From assembly GCA_022701365.1 (NCBI GenBank), contig JAKUHH010000014.1, positions 186,451 through 250,450 on the forward strand: 64,000 nt of DNA, read 5' to 3'. This document shows, piece after piece, positions 36,686-47,299 of this stretch. A program made the position numbers and the translations under genes. The stretch is from Mycocentrospora acerina (lineage: Eukaryota; Ascomycota; Dothideomycetes; Pleosporales). Every line of letters starts with the position of its first letter. Within the stretch, counting starts at the first letter, position 1. The notes beneath the pieces were generated by a model that searched no databases, was not told the origin of the DNA, and was given only the letters and a program-made list of their open reading frames with translations.

Positions 36686-37813
36686 GCATGTATTTTGAGC
36701 GCATTTTTTCAAGTATTTAGCAGGCGTTTGATTATATCTTGTTGTTCATAGTAAATGACAACTTGACACCTCAAGCCTAAACACCCTCTGATCACCAAGT
36801 ACACTGTAAATCTATAAATCACATTTCAGGATCATTTGCACGTGAATCATTGAGCAGAAGTGAGGTCAACACTAGACGACTAGCGCAATTCGCGGTTTCA
36901 TAGCTCGTCTCCACACGATGATTGCAACCTCATCCTACTTTAGCATCCTGCAACAGTCGTTCTAGTGAATGTACGGAAGATACCGCCTGAGGTTACTCTT
37001 GAAGTAGTAGTTGCAAACTTATACGAGCATCTACTTGAATCGTTATTGTCACCACTTCAACGTACGAGCGGCACGAAATCTCAGTACCACAAAGGAGTAA
37101 TTGCTCGTGTCGCTCTATGAGTAAATGGTATCTAAGCTAGGAAATTCATCACACAGATTCTCAAGGAATGAAGAAAAAGCTTGACGTACAACCCGATCTG
37201 TTCTACACACTGTTTATACCTGTATGGAGAATGGCAGGAGAAAATAATCTGAGATTTTTTCCGATGACTGATTTTATTACTCCTCATCTTATTTTCAAAA
37301 CGATCCAAAGCAGTATCAAGATATATAAATCAATAATTCAAATTTGGAAGGCGTTCTGGCTTTGAGTCAACCTTTTAGCAATCGACATTACCCCGTCTCT
37401 CGTTCGGTTCAAATCCAGAATCAAAGAAAAAACAAAAGTATTCAGAGCGGATGTTAAGCCTCACGATATTTGTTAAAAAAATCCATCAGCTTGAACTTTT
37501 ACCAAAATTCAACGGTGCCCAAATGTCTTTCTACTTGCACCAGTTTTTCAAGCCGAATTCCAGCTGTGACAGGCCTTCCATAAATAAGCCTTAGTTCTAG
37601 CTTTCTCGACTAACCAAGTGCCCGCTGCATGCCAGACATTCACTCAACATGCTTGGGGAACCAACCAACCCCTGATCGTGGGTTGATGCGGGGTTTCCAC
37701 GCTATTGAGACGCGACGCGACGCGACGCGTCAGACCTGACTATCCCTGAACTTCCTCAGTTTCTCATCACCTCTTTGGTTTTTCACAACATTAAATCATC
37801 ATCGAAAGACAGA
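36686..37813. other. intergenic, no gene recognised
   Basis: About 1.1 kb with an AT-rich core and no motif. A short GCGAC pentamer tract with an ACGCGT site sits at ~37708-37730, close to the promoter of the next gene. Confidence 0.5.
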
Positions 37814-39242
37814 ATGAAAAGACGGCCAGATCCAGATTGGCGTAGGGAGGTCTACGAATCACGTCAACGCATCTGCGAGTAAGTCTACTAAGGCGCATCT
37901 GCACTGAGTTTGATACGGCAAAAGCTGACTGGTGTAGTGGTAAGCGCAGGGACCTCAAGTTGCTAAACAAGTAGGTCCCAAAACTTTTGAATCGGGATAA
38001 ACCAGTTGTCTGATTTAAGTTCTGAGGATTCTTGAGATTCAAAAGACGATAGAATCGTTGGAACGAGATAAACTTGATGTCAGTGAGATGCGAGATCAAG
38101 TAATAAAATAGTAAGAAGCACAACTCTCGTCAAGCATTTAAAACTTCTATTAGATTTAATACCTTACAGCTCTGTAGAACCCGTTGTCGGCCCCTACTCT
38201 AAGGCATCTAATCAACTGTTTATGGCCCGAGTACGTCGCCACCTTCCACGCGAGTTACGAGACCGCGTCTATGTGTATCTATGGGATGATTCCACCCTCA
38301 GCACTTCGGCGTACGCCATGACTTCACCCATGATAGAGGATTCCAGTAAGCGCATAACCGAGGAGGATATTCGCCAGTCTATTATCAGCATGCCGCATTT
38401 CATGAATCCGGCCTTTGTAGGACAGGAAGCTGTCCATGAGATTGCCGAAGCATGGTACAAGGCCATGGCCAAAAATCACTACAGCTTGATTATTGCTCGT
38501 TACCCAGACGAACTCTCTAATTTGGTCAATACAGATGCGTTTCATGCTGGCCTTCATCCCGCGACTGTGTTGCGAGCATTGACCATCAAGCTAGATTTGA
38601 CTGATTTGGCGAAAACGGAGAATATTCGCAAAAAAGCAGGTAAATTCTACGCAGTCACATCGCTCGATATACCTGAACTTCAACGCCAATGGGCACCCTT
38701 ACTGGCAATAAAGAAAAGAGCGGGCTTTAAGCTGATAATCGAGCTTACACAACGGCGTATTCGGCTAAGAGTCTGGGAAGAGATTTTCGAAGTTTTGAAA
38801 CCGGCCGTCGATACTTTCCAGAGAGATGGCGCACATGTGCGTGTCATATTTCGGTACACTGGATACGATGTAACCCAAGTGGAGCAAGAGTTAGACATGT
38901 CGGGACAATTCCCTCCTCCAACATGGCACAAAGATGCTGTTACTTATCTTGACAAGGTACGAATAGATCTCAATTCTGAACCAGAACTCTCTGGTACGTT
39001 CGAACAAGGTTAACCATTCATGTTCTATTTGCCAGGAACTGTATATCGACCATAGACACCGCGACTATCTTTATGAAGACGATCCCGACTACAATCGAGA
39101 TCAGTCTACTTCGTCTGATGAAGAGCGCAACGCATATCCGTTCTATAGTACACACGGTGCTCAATGCTTGTGTGGATGTGGGCGGGAGACTCATATCGAT
39201 TCGGAGGGTAGCGATGAAGATGGTGGCTACGTAGATTGGTGA
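37814..39242 (+). CDS. coiled-coil plus 2EXR/F-box-like hypothetical protein (one frame uncertainty)
   Basis: The proposed exons are 37814-37878, 37938-37970, 38020-38110, 38170-38956 and 39036-39242. The exon 3/4 and 4/5 joins are clean: exon 3 ends ...QVIK-Tyr, exon 4 continues SVEPVVGPYSKASNQLF, and exon 5 carries an acidic, Cys-containing tail ending in TGA 39240-39242. The N-terminal exons give a basic, Arg-rich start (MKRRPDPDWRREVYESRQ) and a heptad-like helix (LEIQKTIESLERDKLDV). Exon 2 to exon 3 joins one base out of frame with the only visible AG, so the model needs either a one-base correction or a start at the internal ATG 38088. The core has LPRELRDRVYVYLWD, a 2EXR/F-box-like opening. 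Function is unknown. A retroposon sits directly after the stop codon. Confidence 0.6.
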
Positions 39243-39250
39243 ACGATCTT
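39237..39250. repeat. target-site duplication, left copy
   Basis: The 14-bp sequence TGGTGAACGATCTT, spanning the stop codon of the preceding gene, is repeated exactly at 39743-39756. The two copies bracket the inserted element. Confidence 0.85.
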
Positions 39251-39742
39251 TTTTTTTTTTTTTTTNNNNNNNNNNNNNNNNNNNNNNNNNNNNNNNNNNN
39301 NNNNNNNNNNNNNNNNNNNNNNNNNNNNNNNNNNNNNNNNNNNNNNNNNNNNNNNNNNNNNNNNNNNNNNNNNNNNNNNNNNNNNNNNNNNNNNNNNNNN
39401 NNNNNNNNNNNNNNNNNNNNNNNNNNCTATGCAGACGTTAGTCTATAAGGCGCTGTTTTTCCTCCTAGGCTAAGCTCTCTTATTCTAGAGCCCTAGAAGC
39501 CTAGTAAAACAGTAGTAGTGCTCTCACTACGCGGCTTGCTAACAATAGGTCATTTCTACAGCAGGTCTATTTCGTTGTAGTAGGCCTTTAGGTCAAGGCT
39601 CCTGCAGCAGGCAGCTGTCTAGGCTGTTGCTATTTGTTGTTTTTGTGTGTTGTAGAGGCCTGTTGCTAGGCCCCTGTTGCACATTGTTTGCAGGCTATTG
39701 CTAGCCCCCTGTTGCGCGTTGCAGAGGCCTATTGCTAGGCCC
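39251..39742 (-). mobile_element. non-LTR retroposon insertion (minus orientation, poly-A tail on minus strand)
   Basis: The element starts at its left side with a pure T run (the poly-A tail of a minus-strand element) that enters a 161-base N gap. On the right it ends in CTAG-rich DNA with two to three imperfect ~35-bp units of the type TTGCTAGGCCCCTGTTGC. Perfect 14-bp flanking duplications support target-primed insertion. No coding frame survives. The abundance of TA and CTAG is consistent with RIP, but I have not counted it. Total length including the gap is about 490 bp, so it is a SINE or a 5'-truncated LINE. Confidence 0.75.
39266..39426. other. assembly gap (161 N)
   Basis: Run of N inside the retroposon, directly after a poly-T run of at least 16 bases. 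A homopolymer or repeat probably caused the break. Confidence 0.99.
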
Positions 39743-39756
39743 TGGTGAACGATCTT
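39743..39756. repeat. target-site duplication, right copy
   Basis: Exact second copy of the 14-bp TGGTGAACGATCTT flanking the retroposon. The native 3' flank of the F-box-like gene resumes after it. Confidence 0.85.
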
Positions 39757-40352
39757 GCTTGCTAGAGAGACGTCATTGGTTTTATTGAGCTTACTCCAAG
39801 GATTTATCTGCGGATGAGACAAGTGATAACACCAATCAATCCAATTCATGGCTGCCTAAATGCATCTTGCTCATGTGATGAAAGCGGAGCCAGACGCATA
39901 TTTCGAGGCCATGGTAAGAAAGGTTCGAATTACTCTCGGTTCGTGGTTGACTTCATCTCTGACCTGATATTGCGACTGTGCATGTGATAGTTGCGAGCCG
40001 TTCGATCCGCTCACATCGCCCGTGAGTTGCCATCATCAGTTCAGCCAGTTGTGCAGGTTGCATCGCAAACAGTCACCAACGTGTGACTCCTGATGTCTTA
40101 CACAGTGCTCCACTCCATCATGCAGTAGATCGCCCCACGTTGTATGCTGATTGGATGACGGCATGACTAGAGTAATGTGCCTATCTCGGAACGTATCATG
40201 TACTCAGCCTCTACTCTTACATCCTCGGTCCTCTCTTGTCTACTGCATTCTTGCACTCGTGACATATACGGCGCAAGTCTGACCGTGTGAGACTCTCCTT
40301 GCTTCATTTGCTCTCTTCAAACGCAACCTCTGAAGTCGCAACGCCACCCATT
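39757..40352. other. intergenic, 3' flank and promoter
   Basis: Native sequence between the retroposon and the R3H-type gene. No gene recognised. CT-rich leader just before the ATG at 40353. Confidence 0.5.
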
Positions 40353-41451
40353 ATGGCTATCGGCGAAGCCCCCTCTGGCCCTCCACAGGCCACCGTTGCA
40401 CCCCAACCCATTGATATTGAAGCATGGACTGAGCAAGCAACTGCTGCTCTGGGCTCTGTAGCTATCACTACGCCTGGAGGAGTGGTGGCGGGTACCTCGG
40501 TCACGCTTGCGATCCCGCTTGATGAACACGACGCGCCACCTGCGCGTTCTGTGCCCGCTAGGGCTGCGAAAGAGGGTGGATATTTACCTCGCAAGGTGCC
40601 GGTTCGGCGTGATAGCTTGAACAGGCGTGAGGCACTGCTCAAGGGTAATGAGGGCAGCCGGCGCAGGCAGAGGTGGGAGAACGGTATGTCGCGTCCGCCC
40701 CTCTCAGAGACGCTTTGCGCAGTGCTGCACCCCACCACAAGGCTCCATGGAACACCATAAAGTCTAATAGTGTCAAACAGACCACCTCGTAAATAATCCC
40801 TACGCTGAACCCCCCACGTCCAGGGATTGGGAAGTCCATCCCACGCACCGTGTCGCTCATTGCCCCTACTATCTCGCCCCGCTTTGGGATGCTGGGCTCA
40901 AGCGTCAACAGAACGAACGCAAAGTTGCTGCCAACGCTGCCAAAGCTGCAACTAAAACTGTCGCGAACAAGCCCACTGCCCCTGGTGTCGTACCTAAAGA
41001 GCTGCGCGAGAAGCTTAAGCGATCCCGCGGCGCTAAGGGCTTGCTCATGGACCTCGAGGGTGAGGTGCGAAAATTCGTGGCAGACTGGGAGGAGAAGGAG
41101 CGCAAGGCTGAGCAGGATGGCCTGCCAGCTGATCTTGACAGCGAGGATGATGAGATTGTGTTTGTGGGACGCAACGGCCAAATGAATGATTTCCAGGCGA
41201 ACAAGGAGGCTGAGCGAGTTAAGCGTGAGCTTATGCTCTTCGAGACACCAGAGGAAGATGTGGGAGGGAGTTTTGGACGCTGGCTTGTGCACCACATTGG
41301 TGTCTACTATGGGCTTAGTACGTGGAGCGTCACGGTCGGAAACCCGGCGAGGCGGGAAGCGTACATTGGGCTCAAGGACGCGAGGATAAGGGTTGGTGAC
41401 AGTCTTCAGGTCTGCACACCTTTACCACGGCCACTGTATGGCTTGGTCTAA
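40353..41451 (+). CDS. R3H-associated-domain protein
   Basis: Two exons: 40353-40683 and 40781-41451 (97-nt intron), 333 residues. The ATG at 40353 is the first canonical start in the frame. The N-terminus is Ala/Pro/Val-rich. A basic block follows (LPRKVPVRRDSLNRREALLKG), then exon 2 with the pattern of the fungal R3H-associated N-terminal domain: VNNPYAEPPTSRDWEVHP, HRVAHCPYYLAPLWD. A Lys/Ala-rich helix and an acidic patch (SEDDEIVFVGRNG) lead to the C-terminal LVHHIGVYYGLSTWSVTVGN, which has the shape of an R3H-type single-strand nucleic-acid-binding module. I infer an RNA- or ssDNA-binding role; the target is unknown. The family call rests on motif memory, so it is moderate. Confidence 0.65.
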
Positions 41452-42282
41452 ACCATCGGTGGCGGTTTCCCATGGCCTTAGCCTCATGTTCAGGGTTGCA
41501 TTTGGGCATCTGCTTGCTCGATGTTGTTTAGTTCCTTGTTGAATGTCGCATCTTGCTTTTTTTTGAGAACACGAGCGCGCATCAGCACCATTCTGGTATT
41601 TGCATTTGCATAGCTAGACAGATACACATCAGGAGGCAGTCTTGCAACTTATATTCATGTATTTACCATACTACACCTAAGGCTGCGACGCAAAGCAATT
41701 TTACTGCTAAACATTCAAGATTGCATCTCAATATGGTACTTGCCTTCGACATGGACACTGCATATATCTTCTTTGGTCTTGAGAGGTTGTACCTTCTGTG
41801 TTTCACTAGTTGCATTACAAGGTAGTCACGATCTCAGTCTCTACTCAAAAGAACCCTGCCGTGCGTAAACCTCACTCAAGTCTTGACGTATCCTCTCCCT
41901 AAGCGGTGACCGTATGGCTGCAGTTTGAAATTGCCCTATCTGAGTAGCACCTATTTTGAAATCGTAGTTGCCGTTTCTCTATTTTGTCTATTTTTTTACC
42001 ACCCTCTCATCTGGTCAACTTGCATCAATATTTTATTCCTCCCGATCGTTCAAAATTGTACTTGGTGGTCAGCGTACGGTCAACGCTGGCGCAGCGGACA
42101 GCACCTACTTCTCGCGTATGTCTTTTCAACACTAGCACAACATAGTACTTCACTTTAGACTACTGAAGTACATATTCACAACATCATTAGTTTTCACACA
42201 AACCACCACTCTGCTCTCAATCTGTATCCCGAGCTGCGGAGGACCACTAGGACCACGACGAGTACAACCCAGAAAGTCCCAC
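41452..42282. other. intergenic, no gene recognised
   Basis: About 0.8 kb of moderately AT-rich DNA with only short frames. The last ~110 bases stay open in the frame of the following damaged gene and may contain its missing 5' part. Confidence 0.45.
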
Positions 42283-43715
42283 TTGTCAGCCATCGACGAA
42301 GATTTTGCAGTCCTGGCGGCCTCAGAGGGCCCAAGACCTAGCCTCGCGAGGTCATATACAGCAAGTACCGGTCGTAGAAATTCAGTTCCTGGTCCAGGTT
42401 TGAGCTTTCCCCAGTCCTCTACACAGCCGATCGACTACAGCCTAGAATACAGTCCTTGGTCCAAGGAGAGCCCTGAATACATCGACAATTCAATTGACTA
42501 GAAGTACCATTACCAGCGGTCCAAAGCTGAAGAGGAACAGCGAAAGAGGGTAAAAGCAGCAGAGCGAAGGAGAATCGAACAACGAAAGATTCAACGTCAA
42601 CTTGACGGTTCGCGGTCATACTCAGCCTCACCGAGTATCAGTCGAGTCCACTCGCTCAGTTCGTTTAGTCGTATAAACCCAAACAGCCGACTTTGCGGAG
42701 TCAGGCGCGCGCAGACCGAGAGTACATTGCATTCTGGAACCTCAATCTACTCTGCTGCATCCAGTAAATCATCAACACTCAGCCGAGTTTGGTCCCTGCC
42801 ACCAAATGATCGAAACGCTGAAAGACATGAAGCACGGCAAGAGCGGCAGCTACGAGAACCTGACGCTGGAGCGGACAGCAAATCAGATTCTGCATCACAT
42901 GGAGGACAAGGACAGCGAGGATTCTTTGGAAAGTACGAGGGCAAGAGTGCTCGGTATGTGATGATCAGTTTTACCATGTATGGCCTCGTCCCTTGGGTGC
43001 TAATGCTGTCCAGCGAACGCGCGCGCGATTTATGGGCCGAATCGTTGTCTCGACGTGATAAGTTTCGCACCAGCTTCCTCAAGAAAGATCGGGGCCGCGA
43101 TTGTCGAGCACAGTCCGACGAGTAGATCATATATTCACTGTTCCTCTGCTAAGGAGAACTCCCGCCTCGCTGCCCTCGAACATCTGCTTGTCATCACCGA
43201 AGACCTTCTGCAGCGGCTGATGGATGCGGAGGGAATAACAAGTAGCGGGTGGCTACCGGCCACACCTCAATCACAACATGCAGTGGCCTACAATACGGCG
43301 AGTATGAACGGCAGTGTATGCAACCTCTCCAGTGTGAACGGAAGTGTGATAGACGCAAGTAGCATGCCTGCAAGTCGAAAAGGCAGTGTGGTGCCTCATG
43401 AGTAAGGAGACTATGTTTTCAAAACAAAATCGTAAGTTTGTCATGCTCACGAATGATGACAGTATTTCTCCTATTCGCCTGATATACGACCACCACCCAC
43501 CTGCGATAAGCCATCACATGCATCAGTTCCAGCGACCTCAGTTCACTCGCGGGAACAGTGACACCTCGTTCACCAATACAAATCCGCAGCCACCAATGCA
43601 AATTATTCCTCGCACAAGTAGCGATGTTATCCAACAGCCAAAGCCTATGCATATTGGCCAATCTTGTGGCAATCGAAATGGTCGAGTGCAGTGGAACTTG
43701 GGATCTGAGGGCTAG
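42283..43715 (+). pseudogene. damaged gene for a Ser-rich, charged-helix protein (one nonsense, one frameshift)
   Basis: I do not recognise the family. Coding-like frame runs 42283-42953, splices (60-nt intron) to 43014, and after a second intron (43402-43462) ends at 43715. No ATG begins the frame; the 5' end may be upstream. Two lesions are visible: TAG at 42499-42501 in an otherwise open frame (a CAG-to-TAG change would explain it) and a one-base frame change near 43087, after SLSRRDKFRTSFLKK. Downstream the protein resumes in the other frame with SSAKENSRLAALEHLL, a helical segment. The region before it is basic and helical (SKAEEEQRKRVKAAERRR), then Ser-rich. The C-terminus is His/Pro/Gln-rich. 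Both introns have good signals, so the gene was functional recently, or the lesions are sequence errors. Confidence 0.55.
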
Positions 43716-44010
43716 GGCCGTGGTTCAAAATTCGCGTTTGTGTCTTTGGCGATGAAAGATCCACCAGCTCGGTACATATCATAGTCTGACTCACACATGT
43801 GCGCAAAACTGGTCTTATCAATGTTAAATCCTCGTAACTGCGCAGGCGTGTTGGGGGTGAGTCGACTTCAAGGCAGATAGATGTTAGTGTGATGCCAAGA
43901 TTTGAATATCGCTTGCCCCACGCAGCGCCACTTCCACTTTCGAATCGGCAGCACCAAGGGTCAGAAACATCTCGACAACACATCCACACTTCACCACACA
44001 CATCGCAGCC

Positions 44011-44957
44011 ATGTCTCGAGTAGCAGGGTAACTATCCCCCACCTCAATATATACCCTGCCCCCACTCACACCCCGCAGCCGCACCGACTGGGCCGAAGAA
44101 GAAGACGACAACGATCTCCAACTCCCCGCGCAGCAAATCACCAAGAACAAGGATGGAACCGAGACAATAGTCACATACCGCATCGGCGACGACGGCAAGA
44201 AGTACAAGACGACCCGCCGTATCAAGAAGACGGTCATCAAGCAAGTTGTGAATCCTCGCGTGGCCGAGCGCAAGGCATGGGCGAAATTCGGGCAGGAAAA
44301 GGGCAAGCCCGCGGGCCCGCAAACAGACACCGTCTCGGTCGCTGAGAACATCCACTTCCGCCCCGTTCCCAACTGGAAGGCTAGCACCGAGGACAAGGGC
44401 GACGAGGAGAAGAAGAAGCTCGAGCTCAAGAACGCAAAAATCAAGTGCCGTATTTGCCAGGGCGACCATTTCACCACAAAGTGTCCCTTCAAGGACACCA
44501 TGGCCCCCGAGGGCGATGTTGCGCCCGCAGATATGCCCGAAGACGCGCCCGGTGGCGCGGCAGGTGGTCTGGGAGCCGGCCAGGGCGGATACGTGCCTCC
44601 CCATCTCCGTGGCCGTGGTGGCGCAGGCGAGAAGATGGGTGGCAAGTTTGACCGTGACGACAGCGCCACGCTGCGAGTCACAAACGTGTCTGAAATGGCA
44701 GAGGAGCAGGATCTGCGCGACATGTTTGCCCGACACGGACATGTTACGAGGGTCTTTTTGGCAAAGGACAGGGAGACAGGACGGGCGAAGGGCTTTGCAT
44801 TTGTCAGTTATGCCGACCGGGACGACGCCGCCAAGGCTTGCGAGAAGATGGATGGATGTAAGTTTCTTCAAAATCCTTTAGTTTTGGGTCGTGCTAATGC
44901 GTCGCAGTCGGTTTCGGACATCTTATTCTACGCGTCGAGTTCGCGAAGAAGGCTTAG
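44011..44957 (+). CDS. TIF35: translation initiation factor eIF3 subunit G
   Basis: Three exons: 44011-44027 (17 nt), 44079-44857 and 44908-44957, 281 residues, frame continuous. The N-terminus (SRVAGRTDWAEEEDD) and the block KYKTTRRIKKTVIKQVVNPRVAERKAW match the conserved eIF3g start. A zinc knuckle of type C-x2-C-x3-H-x4-C lies at about 129-141. A Gly/Pro linker (YVPPHLRGRGG) follows. A C-terminal RRM runs from about 203 to the end, with LRVTNVSE (RNP2) and RAKGFAFVSY (RNP1). The final exon supplies the last RRM strand (LRVEFAKKA). eIF3g belongs to the eIF3 complex, helps scanning on the 40S subunit, and aids reinitiation. Length matches fungal Tif35 (about 275-295). The short first exon is a usual feature of translation genes. 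Confidence 0.95.
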
Positions 44958-45441
44958 AAGGCTTGATGCGAGGGTATGGGCAGGTCTGTATAGTGGCGTT
45001 CGGGACATGGCAAAATGGTTCATGTCAGTGTCGACAGATAGACAGCTGATGATTAGCTGTTCACGAATGGGATTCGAGTAATGCATTCGTCACAATCTGG
45101 CAAGCGCGGGCGCCTTGTGCTTTACAAGTGATTTGATCTTTTATCAAGTTTTGTTGCTGAGCGAAAACGGACTACTTCTGCTCAAGTAGAGATTGATGCG
45201 AGAATGATTTGGACGCGTAGCATGTATTCAAAGAATCAAAAACACAGGAATAATACACACTTCTGCAAGGAGTTCACAATGCAAATAGGCAAAACTCCAT
45301 CCGCCCATGGACCCACATATGTCTGAGATTCTGTGTCACCTGTGGTCTTCCACCTCTTCATGACGCAAAAAACTCCGTCTATGGGTGTAAGCCGAGAATA
45401 CAATGGCCTAGAGGATAGGTAAAAAGAAGCAAAAAAGATGA
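44958..45441. other. intergenic between eIF3g and tRNA-Glu
   Basis: About 0.5 kb, no gene recognised. Confidence 0.6.
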
Positions 45442-45513
45442 TTCCGAAACGGGGAATTGAACCCCGGTCTCCCCGGTGAGAGCGGGGTATACTAGCCACT
45501 ATACTATTTCGGA
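45442..45513 (-). tRNA. tRNA-Glu (anticodon CTC)
   Basis: 72 nt on the minus strand with all arms. The acceptor stem TCCGAAA pairs with TTTCGGA at 45443-45449, and 45442 gives the discriminator A. The anticodon stem CCCCG/CGGGG encloses the loop CTCTCAC, so the anticodon is CTC. The T-arm has CGGGG-TTCAATT-CCCCG. The sequence closely follows the general fungal tRNA-Glu pattern, and no intron is present. The A box begins TAGTATAGTGGCTAGTA. Confidence 0.95.
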
Positions 45514-46385
45514 TGTGATTTGATAGAAGAGAGCAGAATATATCAAAATATATAGTGCTATGACCAAAAACAATTTGATCTTTAAGTGTAAAATTATTGA
45601 ATTGACATACTCCAGGCGACATACGGTGATAAAATATTTGGTGAAAGAAGAAGTTATACAACTCAGCAACTTTTGCGAGTCAACATAAACTTTATAACAT
45701 TCTTGTACTGTGACTCTCAGTTCAAAATGATATGCAACCTGCGTGTTCAACAGGGAGATGTGCTTATATTACCTCACAGCTGGAAATAGTCATCTGGACA
45801 CTCTTGAACCGACTTACTCGAATACAAGCAGAGTAATTCAAGTTGGGGTTTGATATTGCAACCCCCAGAAGTTAAAAAAAAGTACTGTGGTTATAATTTT
45901 CGCTCAGCATGGACGCTATGGCTCACAATTCCAGTGACAAAACACTATCAGCGGTTTGAATCGATAGATTATTCGCCGTTTTTCAACCACATGGCGAGTA
46001 TTTCTTCTAAACCCCCACAAGGACTTGATTATCTAATCGATATCTCCAAAACAATTCAATCTCTATAAGCTTAGTTTATGCGGACTTCTTACCGTTACAA
46101 GGCTGTGTTACGTCCACACTCACAGTGTCAAGGTGTTTTGGTTTTATAGCCCGTCAACATACACTATTATCTCACAATGTCGTCTGACAACGTTTTTCTT
46201 TGAAGAGGCCCATAAATCCTCGCCCAACTCATCGTCAAGATCTGAAAACATATATACTCTTTGCAGGATAAGGCGGTCTTAGCACTATTACAACCTACTC
46301 ATATTCGGCTGTGACTGTTCGCGATCGCAAAGACCATCTAAGCCCATACAATCAGCCCTGAGGCACCTAATACCGCAGATACAAC
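45514..46385. other. intergenic, AT-rich
   Basis: About 0.9 kb. One open frame at 45850-46068 (72 codons) has no recognisable motif. No repeat seen. Confidence 0.5.
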
Positions 46386-46931
46386 ATGCTTACCACGACT
46401 CTTAGTACCTTTGAGCTCCCTGTTCGACTTTCATGTCGACATATTTTTGGCAGTAGTTGCGTCCAAAAGTGGACTCCCACTATCAACACATGTCCCCTCT
46501 GTAAGGCAGTACTTTACCACAAAGACAACTCCTATGAAGAGTCGGACTCGCTCTCCGAGATCTTCAAGGCGCCACCCACATCTTCCCAAATCCTTGCAGA
46601 TCACACTAGTAAATACTCATGGAAAGACTCTACTGATTTTGGCATTTGCTCGCCCCCATTATCCTTCAATGATCACTCCGAAAAAGGGTTGGATTTACAC
46701 ATAGAGTCCTTTACAGACTTGCTACAACAGATCGGTGAGTTACCTAGTAGATATTGTGCATCTAGACGACGCACTAGACTTCGCAAAACTTCCCCGATTA
46801 TCGGTAACAAATCCTTAAAATACCTCGAAGAAGGATTGAATCTGCACCCTGGAAGTTTCACTAAATTATTGCAAGAGATTGGAGAATTACCTGATAAATG
46901 TCATAAATCTAGATGGCGACGTAAAAAATAG
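46386..46931 (+). CDS. partial RING-finger protein with duplicated C-terminal motif
   Basis: Single exon, 181 residues. ATG at 46386; a stop lies upstream in frame. The N-terminus starts inside a RING domain: PVRLSCRHIFGSSCVQKW followed by CPLCK gives the C-x-H-x3-C...C-x2-C half, while the first Cys pair (zinc site 1) is missing. Either a 5' exon was lost or the gene is truncated; without it E3 ligase activity is doubtful. The C-terminal half has two copies of a ~22-residue motif (KGLDLHIESFTDLLQQIGELP and EGLNLHPGSFTKLLQEIGELP), each followed by a basic Arg/Lys-rich tail. The copies are spaced by about 50 residues. The second copy ends the protein. Function is unknown. Confidence 0.55.
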   Translation: MLTTTLSTFELPVRLSCRHIFGSSCVQKWTPTINTCPLCKAVLYHKDNSYEESDSLSEIFKAPPTSSQILADHTSKYSWKDSTDFGICSPPLSFNDHSEKGLDLHIESFTDLLQQIGELPSRYCASRRRTRLRKTSPIIGNKSLKYLEEGLNLHPGSFTKLLQEIGELPDKCHKSRWRRKK

Positions 46932-47299
46932 TCATGCCCAATTACTTGTTGGTAAAATTGTATTGTATACTACAATAGTGAGGAATCATAGCCATCAGTG
47001 AGCTACTGCATGTTTTTTTCAAATATAATACATGGATAAGGTCATGAAGAGAGGAGCATCTTCAGCTCACATAAAAAAAAACTACTTGCTAGTTAGTTTA
47101 TAGATCTGTTTGAGCCCAATCCACAAGTAAAACACCGAATTACACGATAACGTGATACTGTTTCTCACTTGAAAGATCTATCAGAAAATCAGGAAAAAGA
47201 TACCTAGAAAATACATGGGAAGAGAAATTATAAGAGAAGTCACAAAGAAAAGAAATCCACATCAATAATCTCATCCCAATCACAATCCACACTTTCATC
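46932..47299. other. short convergent intergenic region
   Basis: AT-rich 3' flank between the RING fragment (plus) and the Cys/His-rich hypothetical (minus). Nothing recognised. Confidence 0.6.

Noticed and set aside
37920..37975. GGTGTAGTGGTAAGCGCAGG resembles a tRNA 5' half
   Set aside because: No acceptor, anticodon or T-arm partners follow; it fits better as the branch/acceptor and start of a coding exon.
43431..43461. 31-nt GTAAGT...AG segment as an intron
   Set aside because: A normal 61-nt intron (43402-43462) using the same acceptor keeps the coding frame, so the shorter one is not needed.
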